Shown: positions 51,631 to 59,692 of the stretch, one piece after another
Numbering within the stretch: position 1 is the first letter of the stretch
Layout of the letters: each line of letters begins with the position of its first letter
Source of the DNA: UBA11524 sp045132495
GTDB lineage: Bacteria > Bacillota > Clostridia > Christensenellales > Aristaeellaceae
Assembly: GCA_045132495.1 (NCBI GenBank)
Contig: JBGUSK010000106.1
Span: forward strand, 3,829 to 67,828
Reading direction: 5' to 3'
Length of the DNA stretch: 64,000 nucleotides
The notes under the pieces: model-generated
Database searches by the model: none
The model's input: only the letters and a program-made list of their open reading frames with translations
Told to the model about the DNA's origin: nothing
Position numbers and translations under genes: made by a program

Positions 51631-53416
51631 TGCCTTCCACCTCCTCGCGATCTTCGTTGTGATCCTCACGGAGCTGCTTTTCCAGCTGCTGCTTGTCAAA
51701 CAGGGACTTGTACAGCCCCGCCTTGTCGATCAGCTCCTGATGGGTACCATACTCCGCGACCTTGCCGTCATCCAGCACGAGGATGTGATCCGCGTCCTGA
51801 ATGGTGGAGATGCGGTGCGCCACGATGATGGTGGTGCGGTCATTGCTGCGGATGGTGCGCAGGTTGTCCAGAATGCTTCTTTCGGTGTCGGTATCCACGG
51901 CGGAGAGGGCGTCGTCCAGGATCAGGATGGGCGAGTCTTTCATCAGCGCACGGGCGATGGAGGAACGCTGCTTCTGTCCGCCGGAAAGGGTCACGCCGCG
52001 CTCGCCCACGACAGTGGCATACTGCTCGGGGAAGGCCGCGATGTTGTCGTGGATGCAGGCCAGCTTCGCCGCGTGTTCCACACTGGCCAGGGACTTGTCC
52101 GCAGACCCAAACGCAATATTATTTTGAAGGGTGTCGGAAAAAAGGAAGTTATCTTGGGGGACGCAGGCGATGTTCTCGCGGAGCACGCCCAGGGGGATGG
52201 TCTTCAAATCATGGCCGTCGATGGTGATCATGCCGTCCGCCACGTCGTAGAGACGCACCAGCAGACCGGGAATGGTGGACTTGCCCGAACCCGTCCTGCC
52301 CAGGATGGCGAGGGTCTCGCCGGGCTTCACCGTGACAGACACGTCCTCCAATACCGTCACCTCGGGCATATCCGGGTAGGCGAAGGTCAGGTGGCTCAGC
52401 CGGATCTCGCCCTTGAGGGCCTTTACGTCATGGTTGGTCTGCTGGCCGTCCACGATCTCGGGCTGCTCCTGGAAGATGCCGAAGATACGTCCCAGAGAAG
52501 CCAGACCCTGACTGATGGAAGTAATGCACTCGCCCACGGCCATCATCGGCCAGACCAGCATGCCCACATAGCTGTTGAAGGCCACGAACTGACCCACCGT
52601 GATCTCCCCCTGGATGGCGAGGTAGCCGCCGTACATGAGGGTGAGCAGGGTGGAGGTGCCGATGATCAGGTCCATGATGGGCATCATCAGGGCCTGCAGA
52701 CGCACGACGTTCAGGTTCTTTTCCTTGGCGTTTCCGGCGGTGGCGGCGAAGGCGTAGAGCTCCTTGCGCTCCTGCACGAAGGCCTTGATCACGCGGATGC
52801 CGCTGATGGTCTCCTGCACCTGGTCGGTCAGGGTGGAAAACGCCTCCTGGCGCGCCTTGAACCGCTTGTGCATGACCTTGCCATAGAAGAAGTCGCCCAC
52901 GGTGATGATCAGCAGGGGGAGGATCGCCACGACAGTCAGCTTGGGGCTGACGTAGCTGATCATGTTCATCAGCACCAGCAGGAGCATGACGGTGGCGTCA
53001 AAGGCGGTGATGACGGTCATGCCCAGCAGCTGGCGGACGCTCATCAGATCATTGGTGAAGTGGGCCATGAGGTCGCCGGTCTTGTGCTGGTTGAAGAAGC
53101 GCATGGAAAGCTTCGACAGGTGGCCGTACATATCGCCGCGCATTTCCCGCTCGATGGATCTTGCTGCGCCGAAGATAAAGAAGCGCCAGCCAAACCTGCC
53201 GATGGCGATCGCCAGACCCATGCCTGCGATCATCCATACGATCTTCATCGCGCCGGACATGTCGAGGGTGCCGTCGGTGAGGCCGTCGATGATCCGCCCG
53301 GTGAACTCGGGCACATACACATTCACCCAGTCCACCATGTACAGCGCCGCGATGCCCAGCACATACTGCCACCAGTGCCGGGCGATGTAGCGGCCTGCGA
53401 ACTTGAGCTGTTTCAT
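51623..53416 (-). CDS. ABC exporter half-transporter, degenerate-site subunit
   Basis: The product has 597 residues with six helices and a nucleotide-binding domain: Walker A GRTGSGKST, signature LSGGQKQRSSIARAL, Walker B ILILDDALSAVD and switch AHRIS. The residue after the Walker B aspartate is Asp instead of the catalytic Glu, the mark of the non-hydrolysing site in heterodimeric exporters. Placed upstream of, and overlapping, the canonical subunit. Confidence 0.93.
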   Translation of the reverse strand: MKQLKFAGRYIARHWWQYVLGIAALYMVDWVNVYVPEFTGRIIDGLTDGTLDMSGAMKIVWMIAGMGLAIAIGRFGWRFFIFGAARSIEREMRGDMYGHLSKLSMRFFNQHKTGDLMAHFTNDLMSVRQLLGMTVITAFDATVMLLLVLMNMISYVSPKLTVVAILPLLIITVGDFFYGKVMHKRFKARQEAFSTLTDQVQETISGIRVIKAFVQERKELYAFAATAGNAKEKNLNVVRLQALMMPIMDLIIGTSTLLTLMYGGYLAIQGEITVGQFVAFNSYVGMLVWPMMAVGECITSISQGLASLGRIFGIFQEQPEIVDGQQTNHDVKALKGEIRLSHLTFAYPDMPEVTVLEDVSVTVKPGETLAILGRTGSGKSTIPGLLVRLYDVADGMITIDGHDLKTIPLGVLRENIACVPQDNFLFSDTLQNNIAFGSADKSLASVEHAAKLACIHDNIAAFPEQYATVVGERGVTLSGGQKQRSSIARALMKDSPILILDDALSAVDTDTERSILDNLRTIRSNDRTTIIVAHRISTIQDADHILVLDDGKVAEYGTHQELIDKAGLYKSLFDKQQLEKQLREDHNEDREEVEGNV

Positions 53417-53526
53417 AAGGGATGCCTCCTTGGAAATGTCAAACTCTTATCATCATACCACACTTTGGGGGATTTTCAAAGGGAACAAGGGCGGTTTTTG
53501 TAAAATAACTGCCGTTGTTCGCCGCA

Positions 53527-53557
53527 AAAAAAGGACGCACCCCGCAGGACGCGTCCG
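53527..53557 (-). terminator. Terminator of the RlmCD-SGNH gene pair
   Basis: On the minus strand GGACGC and GCGTCC enclose a GC-rich loop, followed by TTTTTTT, 7 nt after the SGNH stop. Confidence 0.8.
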
Positions 53558-53563
53558 GCAATA

Positions 53564-54220
53564 TCACTTGAGGATTTCCTCCTTTACCAGAGGCCAGATG
53601 GCCCTGTATCCCGCCTCGTAGATGTGCATGCCCTCGATGGTGTACTCCGCCTTCAGCCGGCCCTGATCGTCCTTGAGGGGCGCGCTCACGTCGATGAAGC
53701 GCAGGTGCAGCTCCTCTGCCAGGGCTGCGACAGCCCGGTTGGCATCGGCAATGCGCTCATTGGTGCGGATACGCAGGCAGGCCTTCATGGACTCCGCAGC
53801 AGCCTCGTAGTTGATCGGGTAGTAGGCCATGAGGTTGATCTCCACCCCGGGCACATCCGCCAGGATGGTCGTGAGGATCTGCCGGTAACGTCCGATGAGG
53901 TCGGCGATGGTGACGCTCCCGTCGGACAGGTCGTTGGTGCCGATGTTGATGAACACCCGCCGAGGCTGAAGGCCGATGACCATCTCATTCAGACAGGCGA
54001 GCATTTCCTCAGTGCGCCAGCCGCCCACGCCGCGGTTGTACACGATGGGGAAGTCGGGGCCCTCCTCGGCGGCGAACTTCTCCACCGGGAACATCTCCAT
54101 CAGCGACGAGCCGGTGAAGACGATCTGCCCCTTGACGCAGGTCTGGTTGAGTGCCTGCCAGGACTGCACCATGCGGTACTTGTCCTTCTTCCATTCTGGA
54201 AGGTTTTCAGGGATGTTCAT
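53564..54220 (-). CDS. SGNH/GDSL-type esterase or acyl hydrolase
   Basis: The product has 218 residues. Block I is VFTGSSLMEMF (Ser in a GSS variant of GDS), block II YNRGVGGWRTEEML, block III NIGTNDLSDG with the oxyanion Asn, and block V EGMHIYEAGY with the catalytic His. The usual Asp two or three residues before the His is Glu here. There is no signal peptide, so a cytoplasmic acetyl-esterase acting on decorated oligosaccharides or lipids is plausible. It follows the RNA methyltransferase gene by 3 nt. Confidence 0.87.
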   Translation of the reverse strand: MNIPENLPEWKKDKYRMVQSWQALNQTCVKGQIVFTGSSLMEMFPVEKFAAEEGPDFPIVYNRGVGGWRTEEMLACLNEMVIGLQPRRVFINIGTNDLSDGSVTIADLIGRYRQILTTILADVPGVEINLMAYYPINYEAAAESMKACLRIRTNERIADANRAVAALAEELHLRFIDVSAPLKDDQGRLKAEYTIEGMHIYEAGYRAIWPLVKEEILK

Positions 54221-54223
54221 CGG

Positions 54224-55444
54224 TCAGTCCTCCTTCAGGGTAAATCTCATCACGCACTCGCAATGCTCAGTGTGCGGAAACATGTCCACAGGAATTGCCT
54301 TGATGGCCTTGTACCCGCCCTTGACGAGGAACTTCGCATCCCGCGCCAGGGTCTCGGGGTTGCAGGAGACGTACACGATGGTCTTGGGCCTGCAGGTGAG
54401 AACAGAGGTCAGGAACCGCTCGTCACTGCCAGAACGGGGCGGGTCCATAATGAGCACGTCCAGGGGGAGGTTCTCGCGGGCCATCTTCACCATGAAACGC
54501 CCTGCGTCCTCGCAGATGAAGTCCGCATTGGCCGTCTGGTTGAGTCGGGCATTGACCTTGGCGTCCCGCACAGCGTCCGCGTTGAGCTCCACGCCTATGA
54601 GCCGCTTCACCCGATCCGCCGCGCAAAGGCCGATGGTGCCTGTGCCGCAGTAAGCGTCCAGGAGGGTCTCGGAGCCGGTCAGTCCGGCGAAGGAGAGGGC
54701 CGTCTGGTAGAGCACCTCAGTTTGGCGGGCGTTGACCTGGTAGAAGGACTGCGGGCTGATGCGGAAGCGTTTGCCGCACAGCTCGTCCTCCATGTAGCCG
54801 GGGCCGTAGAGCGGGTAGTCCTTCGTGCCGAGGACCATGCTGGTCTCCCGCTGGTTGACGTTGAGCACGACGGTGGTGATCTCGGGATGCTTCTGCGTGA
54901 GCTCCGCGACGAAGGCCTTGCCCCCGGGGAACTCGCTGGCCGTAGCCACGAGGATCACCATGATCTGCCCGGTATGATGCCCTGTCCGCACCAGCACATG
55001 GCGCAGGAAGCCGCGATGGGTGTTCTCATTGTAAATGCGCAGCTTATAGCGGGGGATCATCCCCACGATGGTCTGGATGATGCGGTCAGCGCGCCCGTCC
55101 TCGATGAGGCAGCCCTGCACGGGCACGACCCGGTGGGTTCCCCGCTGATACACGCCGGAAACGGGCTGTTTGGTCTTGAAGTCCGTGCCGATGACGGCAT
55201 GCACCTTGTTGCGGTAATGCCAGGGGTCGTCCATGCCGAGGATGGGCTCCACCTTGCAAATGCCGGACAGCAGCTTCTCCACTGCGGATTGCTTCAGCTT
55301 CAGCTGGTCGGGGTAGGGGATGTGTACGCTGGTACAGCCGCCGCAGCGGTTGGCGTAGGGGCAGGGGGAGGTGGGAAAATCGGAATTCGGAATTCGGAAT
55401 ACGGAATTTGGTTTGCGGGGACGAGGGCTGCATTGCTTGTTCAT
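54224..55444 (-). CDS. 23S rRNA (uracil-5-)methyltransferase, RlmCD/RumA family
   Basis: SAM-dependent RNA methyltransferase. The product has 406 residues. A [4Fe-4S] site opens the domain (CPYANRCGGC, Cys28-37), then the methyltransferase fold with LDAYCGTGTIGL (SAM loop), DPPRSGS and the catalytic Cys in SCNPETLARD. There is no N-terminal TRAM domain. Residues 12-23 (KPNSVFRIPNSD) are encoded by a GGAATTC microsatellite, so this N-terminal extension is a recent addition. GACAGGAG precedes the ATG. Confidence 0.92.
   Translation of the reverse strand: MNKQCSPRPRKPNSVFRIPNSDFPTSPCPYANRCGGCTSVHIPYPDQLKLKQSAVEKLLSGICKVEPILGMDDPWHYRNKVHAVIGTDFKTKQPVSGVYQRGTHRVVPVQGCLIEDGRADRIIQTIVGMIPRYKLRIYNENTHRGFLRHVLVRTGHHTGQIMVILVATASEFPGGKAFVAELTQKHPEITTVVLNVNQRETSMVLGTKDYPLYGPGYMEDELCGKRFRISPQSFYQVNARQTEVLYQTALSFAGLTGSETLLDAYCGTGTIGLCAADRVKRLIGVELNADAVRDAKVNARLNQTANADFICEDAGRFMVKMARENLPLDVLIMDPPRSGSDERFLTSVLTCRPKTIVYVSCNPETLARDAKFLVKGGYKAIKAIPVDMFPHTEHCECVMRFTLKED
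55380..55409. repeat. GGAATTC microsatellite in the RNA methyltransferase N-terminus
   Basis: About four units (CGGAATTCGGAATTCGGAAT and degenerate flanks). In frame on the minus strand it encodes NSVFRIPNSD, just before the Fe-S cysteine region. Confidence 0.85.
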
Positions 55445-55485
55445 GATGAACTCCTGTCGGTAGATTCAGTTTGATGATAACACGG

Positions 55486-55515
55486 TTGAAGGTTGGAGTC
55501 AATCTGTGGTATAAT
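55486..55515 (+). promoter_or_regulatory. Original addB promoter, now 140 nt upstream
   Basis: TTGAAG (55486-55491), 18 bp, TATAAT (55510-55515). The -10 region belongs to an 18-bp sequence repeated at 55624-55641 next to the gene. Confidence 0.7.
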
Positions 55516-55641
55516 AAAAGTAACACGCGAGCGCAGCCAAACCGAAGGAGCGCGACTCGATCGCGAAAAGGGAGTCCAGAGGGCCTAAGGCCCTTTGGCA
55601 GGGTCCAGGGGCAGCGCCCCTGGGTCAATCTGTGGTATAAT
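55498..55641. repeat. Palindromic insert flanked by an 18-bp direct repeat
   Basis: GTCAATCTGTGGTATAAT occurs at 55498-55515 and 55624-55641. Between them is a ~108-bp block with palindromes AGGGCC-TAA-GGCCCT and CCAGGGGC-AGC-GCCCCTGG. The structure is what an insertion with duplication of target DNA, or unequal recombination, would leave. The second copy keeps the -10 box but loses the -35. Confidence 0.75.
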
Positions 55642-55673
55642 GGGTTCAAGAAATTTTGAAGGGAGGGGCAAGC

Positions 55674-58600
55674 GTGCAAGTGAAGATCATCGGTGGACGC
55701 GCCGGGCGGCTGCTGCCCCATATCTTGCCGCAGATCGGCGAGTGCCGCAGGACTGGTACGCGGGTGATCCTCCTCGTGCCGGAGCAGTACACATTGCAGG
55801 CGGAGCGGGAAATCATCGCTGGCCTCAAATTGCCAGGCCTGCTGGATGTGGAAGTCCTGTCCCCCCGCAGGCTGACGCGGCGGATCCGCGAAAGCGGCGG
55901 ACATGGCCCTCTCGCCCCGCTGGACGCTGCAGGACGCAGCATGGCCATCGCCCAGGCGCTGACGCAGGTGCAGGATGATCTGTCCTACTACAAGCGGGTG
56001 GCGCTCACGCCGAATCTGCCGGATAAGCTGAGCGTCCTCATGGCGGATATGCAGCGCGCAGGCCTGACCCCGGAGGACGTCGCCCAACACGCGGAAAGTA
56101 TGAAGTCCGGCGCCCTCAAGGCCAAGGAAGGCGATGTGGCCCGTATCTGGTCGGCCTATCTGGACGTGATCGAAGGCCGCTTCGCTGATGAAACCATGCA
56201 GCAGCAGGATATGCGCAGCCGCCTCATCCCCAGCGGAGTCATGAATGACGCAGCGGTGTTTGTGTATGGCTTCGACGTGCTGCCGGGGCCGATGTGTGAG
56301 CTGCTCTGCGAGTGCGCGAAGGTCTGCCAAAGCCTTACCGTCACCATGACCATGGACGCGGCGGATGCTCCCGACGGGCGGATCTTCCTCACCCAGAGGT
56401 CGAGCGCGGCGCAGCTGATGAAGCGCCTTGAGGCAGCGGAGATCCCCGTGGAATGGCGGTATCTGCCGATCAGGGAGGAGGCGATGTCTCCCCTGCGATA
56501 CCTGGAAAGAAAGCTGTTTGACCGTCAGGCGAAGCCCTACGACGGGTCGGGGGATGGCATTGCCATCCATGCGGCTGCGACTCCATACGCCGAGGCGACC
56601 CACATCGCCCGGCAGCTGAAAACCTGGCATGACGAAGGCGTCGCCTGGCAGCATATGACCATCGCCATGGCCGACGGAAACAGTATGGCGGGCATCCTGG
56701 CCACGACCCTCGCGGCAGCAGGTGTGCCCCACTATGTCGCCCGCAAGGACAGCGCTCTGCGCCACGGCCTCACCCGGATGCTGCTGGGAGCCCTGCGCGC
56801 CGCCACCGGCGGGTATGCGACCCTTGATGTGCTCCACATGATGAAGAGCGGCTTCTCGCCCCTGACGGCGCAGGAGGCCCACTTTCTGGAGAACTATGCC
56901 CTTGAAAACGGCGTGGATCACCAACGCTGGTGCAAGCCCTTCACGCGAGGCGACAAGGCCGAGGCTGCGGAGAAATTGCGTTTGCGGCTGATCACCCCGG
57001 TGGAAGTGCTGCGGGAGCGCCTTCGCGAAGCGAAAAGCGCGGCCCAGTCCGTGGAGGCGGTGTTCCGGCTGCTGGAGGATGTGAATGCCTACCAGACCCT
57101 GCTTGGTCGCGAGGCAGAGCTTCTCCGCCGCGGCATGGGGGCTGAGGCCGCATCCAACCGGCAGGTATGGCAGCTCATCATGGATCTGCTGGATCAGCTC
57201 CACGCCCTCCTGGGCGAACGGAGAGCTGCGATGAAGGACATTGCCCGGTTCGTCACCAGCGGCCTGACCGGCGCAAGTATTGCCAGTCTGCCGCCCCAGC
57301 CGGAGGCGGTCATGATCGGCGAGGCCGGACACCTGCTGACGGGCCGCATCGACGCGCTGGTGCTCTGCGGCATGCAGGACGGTGCGATGGCGTCAGGTCA
57401 GGACAGCCTGATCACCGAGGCAGAGCGGCGGATGATGTCGGAGGGCTTCGAGCGTCCCATCGGCCTCACCCGCCAGGAAACCGCAGCCCTGCGTCAGTCG
57501 GACTTCTACCGAACCATCGCCCTGCCGCAAAAGAGGCTGCTGATCACCTTCGCCCAGGGCGGACAGGACGGCACAGCCCTTCGCCCCGCAAGTCTGGTGG
57601 ATGATGTGCGTCACTTGTTCCCCGATGTGCCGGTGACCGGCGGTGTGACGGCGGACGGCAGTGATGATCTGCCCCTGTCGCCTCAGCTGGCGCTGGACGC
57701 GCTGGCCCCGAAGCTCCGGGCCCTGAGTGATGGTCTGATCGACGAGCTTCCCCCCGCCTGGACGAATGCTTTGCGGTGGCTGTGGCAGTCTGAAGTCTGG
57801 CATGAACGCACCCGGCAGGTGGTGGCAAGTGCAGTGTCGGGCGGGCCTGACGGCAGACTGCCCATTGAATTGACCCGGAAGGTCTTTACCCAGGATACGG
57901 TGTCCATCAGCCGGCTGGAGAGGTTTGCGAGCTGCCCCTACCAGCATTATGTGGACTACGGCCTTAAGCCCGTCAAGCGGGAAGCCTGGGCCTTCGAGGC
58001 GGATGATGTGGGCGATTTCTACCACGCAGCATTGCAGAGTTTTGCCCATGCGGCGCTGAATCATCCCAACTGGCCTGACCTCCCGGAGGAGGACGTGGAT
58101 GCGCTGATGGAGGAAGTTCTGCGCCCCCTGACCGCCCAGTGGCAGGACGGACCCCTCGCTGATACCCCCGCCCAGCAGCTGCAAGGCGAAAAGTATGTCC
58201 GCACGGTGAAACGCGCCGCATGGCTGTTCACGAGGCAGGCGAAGTCCAGCCGCTTCCGCACGGTGGGCGAGGAGGTCGAATTCGGCACGGAAGGCGGACT
58301 GCCCCCGGTGGTGCTGACCCTGAAGGATGGGCGGCGCATCGCCCTTCGCGGCAAGATCGACCGCATTGACCGCTGGGACGGCGACGACGGCGCATATTTG
58401 CGGGTGATCGACTACAAGTCCGCCAGGAAGGACATCGACCCCACAAGACTGTGGTATGGTCTGCAGCTTCAGCTGATGCTCTACCTGCAGGCGGCCTCCC
58501 AGGGCATGAAGGGCAATGCGGCGGGCGCGTTCTACTTCCGGGTGAATGACCCTCTGGTGGACGCGGAGGACGTGAAGTCCGCAGCGGAAGCCGCCATCGC

Positions 58601-59003
58601 AAAGACCTTGCAGCTCAAGGGCGTGGTGCTCTCCGACGTAAAGGTTGTCTCCGCCATGGACGCGCAGGGTGATGCCCTGGGCAAGATCTTCAACAAGGAC
58701 GGGTCTGTGACGTCCGGCACCAACGCCTACTCCAAAGAGGAGATGCAGGCACTCCTTGACCATACGAGGCAGACCGCTGCGGAGCTGGCGGACGGCATCC
58801 GGGAGGGCGATATCTCCGTCAGTCCGGCCCAGGTCAAGGCGTGGAGTGCCTGTCAGTGGTGCGAGTATGCCGCCGTGTGCGGGTTTGACCCGGCCTTGCC
58901 CCATTGTACAAAGCGTGTACTTCCTCCCATGGGCAGGCAGGAATTGGCGGACAGGCTGGCGAATGATAACGGTGAATCCCCCGTGGATGCGAAGAACGAA
59001 TGA
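55674..59003 (+). CDS. addB: ATP-dependent helicase/nuclease subunit B
   Basis: Chi-recognition/nuclease subunit of AddAB, which resects double-strand breaks. The product has 1109 residues from GTG 55674 (preceded by GGGAGGGG). The C-terminal nuclease has GKIDRID (from residue 893) and RVIDYKS (Asp913, Lys915). The iron-sulfur cysteines are one in FASCPYQHYVDYGL and three in ACQWCEYAAVCGF. The N-terminal Walker A expected in AddB (GxxGxGKT) reads GGRAGRLLPH, lacking the GKT, so nucleotide binding at this site seems lost. addA is not next to it in this window. Confidence 0.88.
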   Translation: MQVKIIGGRAGRLLPHILPQIGECRRTGTRVILLVPEQYTLQAEREIIAGLKLPGLLDVEVLSPRRLTRRIRESGGHGPLAPLDAAGRSMAIAQALTQVQDDLSYYKRVALTPNLPDKLSVLMADMQRAGLTPEDVAQHAESMKSGALKAKEGDVARIWSAYLDVIEGRFADETMQQQDMRSRLIPSGVMNDAAVFVYGFDVLPGPMCELLCECAKVCQSLTVTMTMDAADAPDGRIFLTQRSSAAQLMKRLEAAEIPVEWRYLPIREEAMSPLRYLERKLFDRQAKPYDGSGDGIAIHAAATPYAEATHIARQLKTWHDEGVAWQHMTIAMADGNSMAGILATTLAAAGVPHYVARKDSALRHGLTRMLLGALRAATGGYATLDVLHMMKSGFSPLTAQEAHFLENYALENGVDHQRWCKPFTRGDKAEAAEKLRLRLITPVEVLRERLREAKSAAQSVEAVFRLLEDVNAYQTLLGREAELLRRGMGAEAASNRQVWQLIMDLLDQLHALLGERRAAMKDIARFVTSGLTGASIASLPPQPEAVMIGEAGHLLTGRIDALVLCGMQDGAMASGQDSLITEAERRMMSEGFERPIGLTRQETAALRQSDFYRTIALPQKRLLITFAQGGQDGTALRPASLVDDVRHLFPDVPVTGGVTADGSDDLPLSPQLALDALAPKLRALSDGLIDELPPAWTNALRWLWQSEVWHERTRQVVASAVSGGPDGRLPIELTRKVFTQDTVSISRLERFASCPYQHYVDYGLKPVKREAWAFEADDVGDFYHAALQSFAHAALNHPNWPDLPEEDVDALMEEVLRPLTAQWQDGPLADTPAQQLQGEKYVRTVKRAAWLFTRQAKSSRFRTVGEEVEFGTEGGLPPVVLTLKDGRRIALRGKIDRIDRWDGDDGAYLRVIDYKSARKDIDPTRLWYGLQLQLMLYLQAASQGMKGNAAGAFYFRVNDPLVDAEDVKSAAEAAIAKTLQLKGVVLSDVKVVSAMDAQGDALGKIFNKDGSVTSGTNAYSKEEMQALLDHTRQTAAELADGIREGDISVSPAQVKAWSACQWCEYAAVCGFDPALPHCTKRVLPPMGRQELADRLANDNGESPVDAKNE

Positions 59004-59040
59004 AAAACAGTCTGTTTTGCAGGAATCTTCCCCGGAGGGA

Positions 59041-59069
59041 TTGCATCTTTGGCAAAAATGGTTTATAAT
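59041..59069 (+). promoter_or_regulatory. Promoter of the small P-loop gene
   Basis: TTGCAT (59041-59046), 17 bp, TATAAT (59064-59069), 42 nt before the ATG. Confidence 0.75.
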
Positions 59070-59110
59070 CGTATCAAGAGAATTATCTCTATTGAAGGAG
59101 GCGTTTTCCC

Positions 59111-59521
59111 ATGATTAAGATTATCGCAGGCAACAAGGGCTCCGGCAAGACCAAGCGGCTCATCGATATGACCAATGACGTCGCCAAGACCGCCGCTGGC
59201 AATGTTGTGTTCCTGGATAAGGACAACAGCTACATGTACGAGATCGACCGCGCGGTCCGTTTCGTCAACGTGAACGATTATCACGTGTCCTCCGCTGAAA
59301 TGTTCCTGGGCTTCCTGGGCGGCATGCTGGCGAGCAACTACGACATCTCCACCATCTTTGTGGATGCGTTCCTGAAGCTGGTCAAGATCGATATCGCCAC
59401 GGCTGACTGGTTCTTCTCCAGCCTGGAGGAGTACGGCAAGAAGCATGACGTGACCTTTGTGCTGTCCGTCAGCGCTGATCCTGAGACGCTGCCTGAGTTC
59501 TGCAAGGCCTACGTCATCTAA
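59111..59521 (+). CDS. Small P-loop ATP-binding protein of unknown function
   Basis: The product has 136 residues. A perfect Walker A (GNKGSGKT, residues 7-14) opens the protein; STIFVDAFLK near residue 84 could be the Walker B strand. It is far shorter than ordinary NTPases and has no other recognised domain. GAAGGAGGCG precedes the ATG. It has its own promoter and a GC-rich hairpin downstream, so it is monocistronic. Similar small proteins in Clostridia are often annotated only as ATP-binding. Confidence 0.8.
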   Translation: MIKIIAGNKGSGKTKRLIDMTNDVAKTAAGNVVFLDKDNSYMYEIDRAVRFVNVNDYHVSSAEMFLGFLGGMLASNYDISTIFVDAFLKLVKIDIATADWFFSSLEEYGKKHDVTFVLSVSADPETLPEFCKAYVI

Positions 59522-59533
59522 TCAAAACTCCGT

Positions 59534-59570
59534 CAGGGCGGTGGTGATCGTGCTGCCGCCCTGTTCCTTT
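59534..59570 (+). terminator. Terminator of the small P-loop gene
   Basis: CAGGGCGG and CCGCCCTG pair around a 14-nt loop, followed by a T-rich but interrupted tail (TTCCTTT). Confidence 0.65.
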
Positions 59571-59692
59571 GCTCTTTCACGATGGATTGTATACAATGAC
59601 TGCTTCTCAACAGGACAGGGAAGGTCTGCGTTTGGCCTGTTCTGCTCAGAATCAGTCATCTGACATCAATATAGATTTGGAGTGTGATTCCC

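Noticed and set aside
59572..59692. Possible T-box or threonine attenuator before thrC
   Set aside because: An AACAGG/CCTGTT pair is present, but no T-box consensus (AGGGTGGNACCGCG-like) or run of Thr codons with terminator was seen.
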